Part shown: positions 62,600 through 64,000 of the stretch, piece after piece
Numbering within the stretch: the stretch's first letter is position 1
Layout: every line of letters starts with the position of its first letter
DNA from: Alteribacter keqinensis
GTDB taxonomy: Bacteria > Bacillota > Bacilli > Bacillales > Salisediminibacteriaceae
Assembly (NCBI RefSeq): GCF_003710255.1
Contig: NZ_RHIB01000004.1
Span: forward strand, 62,001-126,000
Length of the DNA: 64,000 nucleotides
Direction of reading: 5' to 3'
The notes under the pieces: model-generated
Databases searched by the model: none
What the model saw: the letters and a program-made list of their open reading frames with translations, nothing else
Told to the model about the DNA's origin: nothing
Made by a program: the position numbers and the translations under genes

Positions 62600-64000
62600 A
62601 TGGTGAGAAGAAGTATAGGGTTGTTCATGATTTTTTTACTGGTTGTACCGGTTTTATTTACGCAAAACGCAGAAGGCAGCAATCATTCGGGGGAGACAGA
62701 AGATGATGATTGGATGTTAACGTGGGAAGATCAGTTTGAAGGGGACGAACTTGATCCGGATAAATGGACGATTGATACAGGAAACGGGTTTTATGATGCC
62801 AACGGGAGTTGGGTTCCCGGCTGGGGGAATGAGGAGCTTCAATCCTACCAGGAGGATAACGTAAAAGTAGAGGACGGAAAGCTCATTTTGGAAGGCCGGG
62901 AAGAAACGGTTACTGATGAAACAGGAACCTATGAGTATACTTCCGGCAAGGTTCATTCTCAGGGGAAGTTCAGCCAGAAGTACGGGAAATTTGAAGCAAA
63001 GATGGCGCTTCCTGAAGGTCAGGGATACTGGCCGGCATTCTGGATGATGCCTGAAGACGATGTATACGGCGGCTGGGCGGCTTCGGGTGAGATTGACATT
63101 ATGGAAGCGGCAGGGGGAAGACCTGATCATATCGGTGGCGCGATTCACTATGGAGCTGAATGGCCGAACAATACGTATACAGCAAAAGATTACTATTTTC
63201 CAGATGGAACCGATATTACGGACTTTAATGTGTACAGTGTGGAATGGGAACCGGGAGAAATTCGCTGGTATGTGAACGGTGAATTGTACCAGACGTTAAA
63301 TAACTGGAGCACAACCGGTGCAGGAAACCCAGCTAAATTTTCGTACCCAGCTCCTTTCGATCAGGAATTCTATCTTATTTTAAACCTCGCTGTTGGCGGA
63401 TGGTATGGTGGAGATCCGGATCACACGACCGACTTTCCGGGTGAGGTTGTCATTGATTATGTAAAGGCTTATGAACTGACGGGCAGAGACTACATGGAGC
63501 CTGTGGAGCCGGTATTTGAAGCGGAAGAGCTTCCGGAAAACGCAAAAGAAGCAATTGACGGAAATTATGTGTACGATACGGACTATGAAAAAGGGTTCAC
63601 AGATATTAAAACCAATGATGATCTTCAAAATAAATGGACTTATGATTACTGGAACCTGGTTCATTTAAATGAGTTTAATGGTGATGCTTCTGTGTCGGTT
63701 GATGAATTAGATGGTGACCGTTATGCCAAAGTAGACATTACAAATGGCGGAAATCAGCCTTATTCCGTTCAATTGATTCAAAACGTAACGTTAGGCAAGG
63801 GAAGATGGTACAAGTTAAGCTTTGATGCAAAAGCGGCCGCTGACCGGTCGATGAATGTGAAAATTGGCGGTGGTCCTGAAAGAGGCTATACGGCCTATTC
63901 ACCAAGCCGTGACTTTAATTTAACGACGGATGTTGAGACGTATGAAATGACATTCCAGATGCAGCATGATAGTGACGCAATGGCCCGTCTGGAATACAAC
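62600..64000 (+). CDS. Secreted GH16 beta-glucanase (laminarinase-type), partial
   Basis: An open frame from ATG 62600 runs off the right edge (467 codons so far). A signal peptide (about residues 1-26) precedes a GH16 domain with WEDQFEGDELDPDKW, YWPAFWMMP, the catalytic GEIDIMEAAG (nucleophile and acid/base Glu), and YSVEWEPGEIRWYVNG. The later part (about residues 330 on) looks like a carbohydrate-binding module (CBM4_9-like, DDLQNKW...). It should cleave beta-1,3 or 1,3-1,4-glucans outside the cell. GAGGTGGG lies 8-9 bases upstream. Confidence 0.9.
   Translation, partial: MVRRSIGLFMIFLLVVPVLFTQNAEGSNHSGETEDDDWMLTWEDQFEGDELDPDKWTIDTGNGFYDANGSWVPGWGNEELQSYQEDNVKVEDGKLILEGREETVTDETGTYEYTSGKVHSQGKFSQKYGKFEAKMALPEGQGYWPAFWMMPEDDVYGGWAASGEIDIMEAAGGRPDHIGGAIHYGAEWPNNTYTAKDYYFPDGTDITDFNVYSVEWEPGEIRWYVNGELYQTLNNWSTTGAGNPAKFSYPAPFDQEFYLILNLAVGGWYGGDPDHTTDFPGEVVIDYVKAYELTGRDYMEPVEPVFEAEELPENAKEAIDGNYVYDTDYEKGFTDIKTNDDLQNKWTYDYWNLVHLNEFNGDASVSVDELDGDRYAKVDITNGGNQPYSVQLIQNVTLGKGRWYKLSFDAKAAADRSMNVKIGGGPERGYTAYSPSRDFNLTTDVETYEMTFQMQHDSDAMARLEYN

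Overview
The window comes from a spore-forming Bacillaceae bacterium, probably salt- or alkali-adapted. The right-hand part follows the Bacillus order cwlD, salA, gerD, kbaA, pdaB, then 5S/tRNAs, sigW, rsiW, cdaA, cdaR, glmM, glmS. Several proteins carry strongly acidic tails or linkers (CdaR, the ZinT-like lipoprotein), which fits a halophilic or alkaliphilic lifestyle. This assignment comes from gene order and family recognition, not from a database search.

Region 1 (1-16520) is the right part of an integrative element inserted in the 3' end of rpsI (ribosomal protein S9). A displaced copy of the last 20 codons of rpsI lies at 16461-16520, followed by an rpsI-type terminator. The element carries an excisionase-like gene, a Prim-Pol primase, a DUF3987 protein, an iteron-like repeat cluster and a zinc-ribbon protein. 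Its cargo looks defensive: a 1357-residue HTH/nuclease-like protein with its own operator, then a tight operon of UvrD-type helicase-nuclease, type III Mod methylase and type III Res. A small membrane-anchored protein follows. The integrase and left end lie outside the window.

Region 2 (16600-41260) is lineage-specific DNA between rpsI and ybaK/cwlD. It begins with two divergent YheC/YheD-type ATP-grasp genes and an ORF-less group II intron remnant placed directly after a terminator. A large catabolic cluster follows. A PAS-sigma54 activator (19586) precedes three operons, and each operon has a -24/-12 promoter and an upstream ATTCA-N4-TGAAT palindrome. Together they encode two acyl-CoA synthetases, two acyl-CoA dehydrogenases, ETF, enoyl-CoA hydratase, hydroxyacyl-CoA dehydrogenase, thiolase, an SDR reductase, a thioesterase, a permease and a TRAP/TAXI uptake system. 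CsiD (glutarate hydroxylase) and LhgO (L-2-hydroxyglutarate oxidase) are embedded in the cluster. This suggests use of glutarate or related carboxylates by both a hydroxylation route and a CoA/beta-oxidation route.

Region 3 (41450-50520) holds a VTC/DUF4956 pair whose 3' end has been partly duplicated around a cysteine-rich gene. Then come ybaK, cwlD, salA, two YsnF-domain stress-type genes, gerD, kbaA, pdaB and a small conserved gene. Region 4 (50700-51600) has a lone 5S rRNA gene with its own promoter, a large stem-loop element and six tRNA genes (Asn, Thr, Glu, Thr, Gln, Ala). A small Spo0E-like gene lies after them on the minus strand.

Region 5 (52160-59880) covers the autoregulated sigW-rsiW pair, cdaA-cdaR-glmM (c-di-AMP synthesis coupled to amino sugar supply) and glmS with its glmS ribozyme leader. 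Region 6 (59990-64000) holds two minus-strand lipoproteins (ZinT-like with a Zur-like box, and a GlpQ-type phosphodiesterase). A secreted GH16 beta-glucanase preceded by three identical 14-bp palindromes runs off the right edge.
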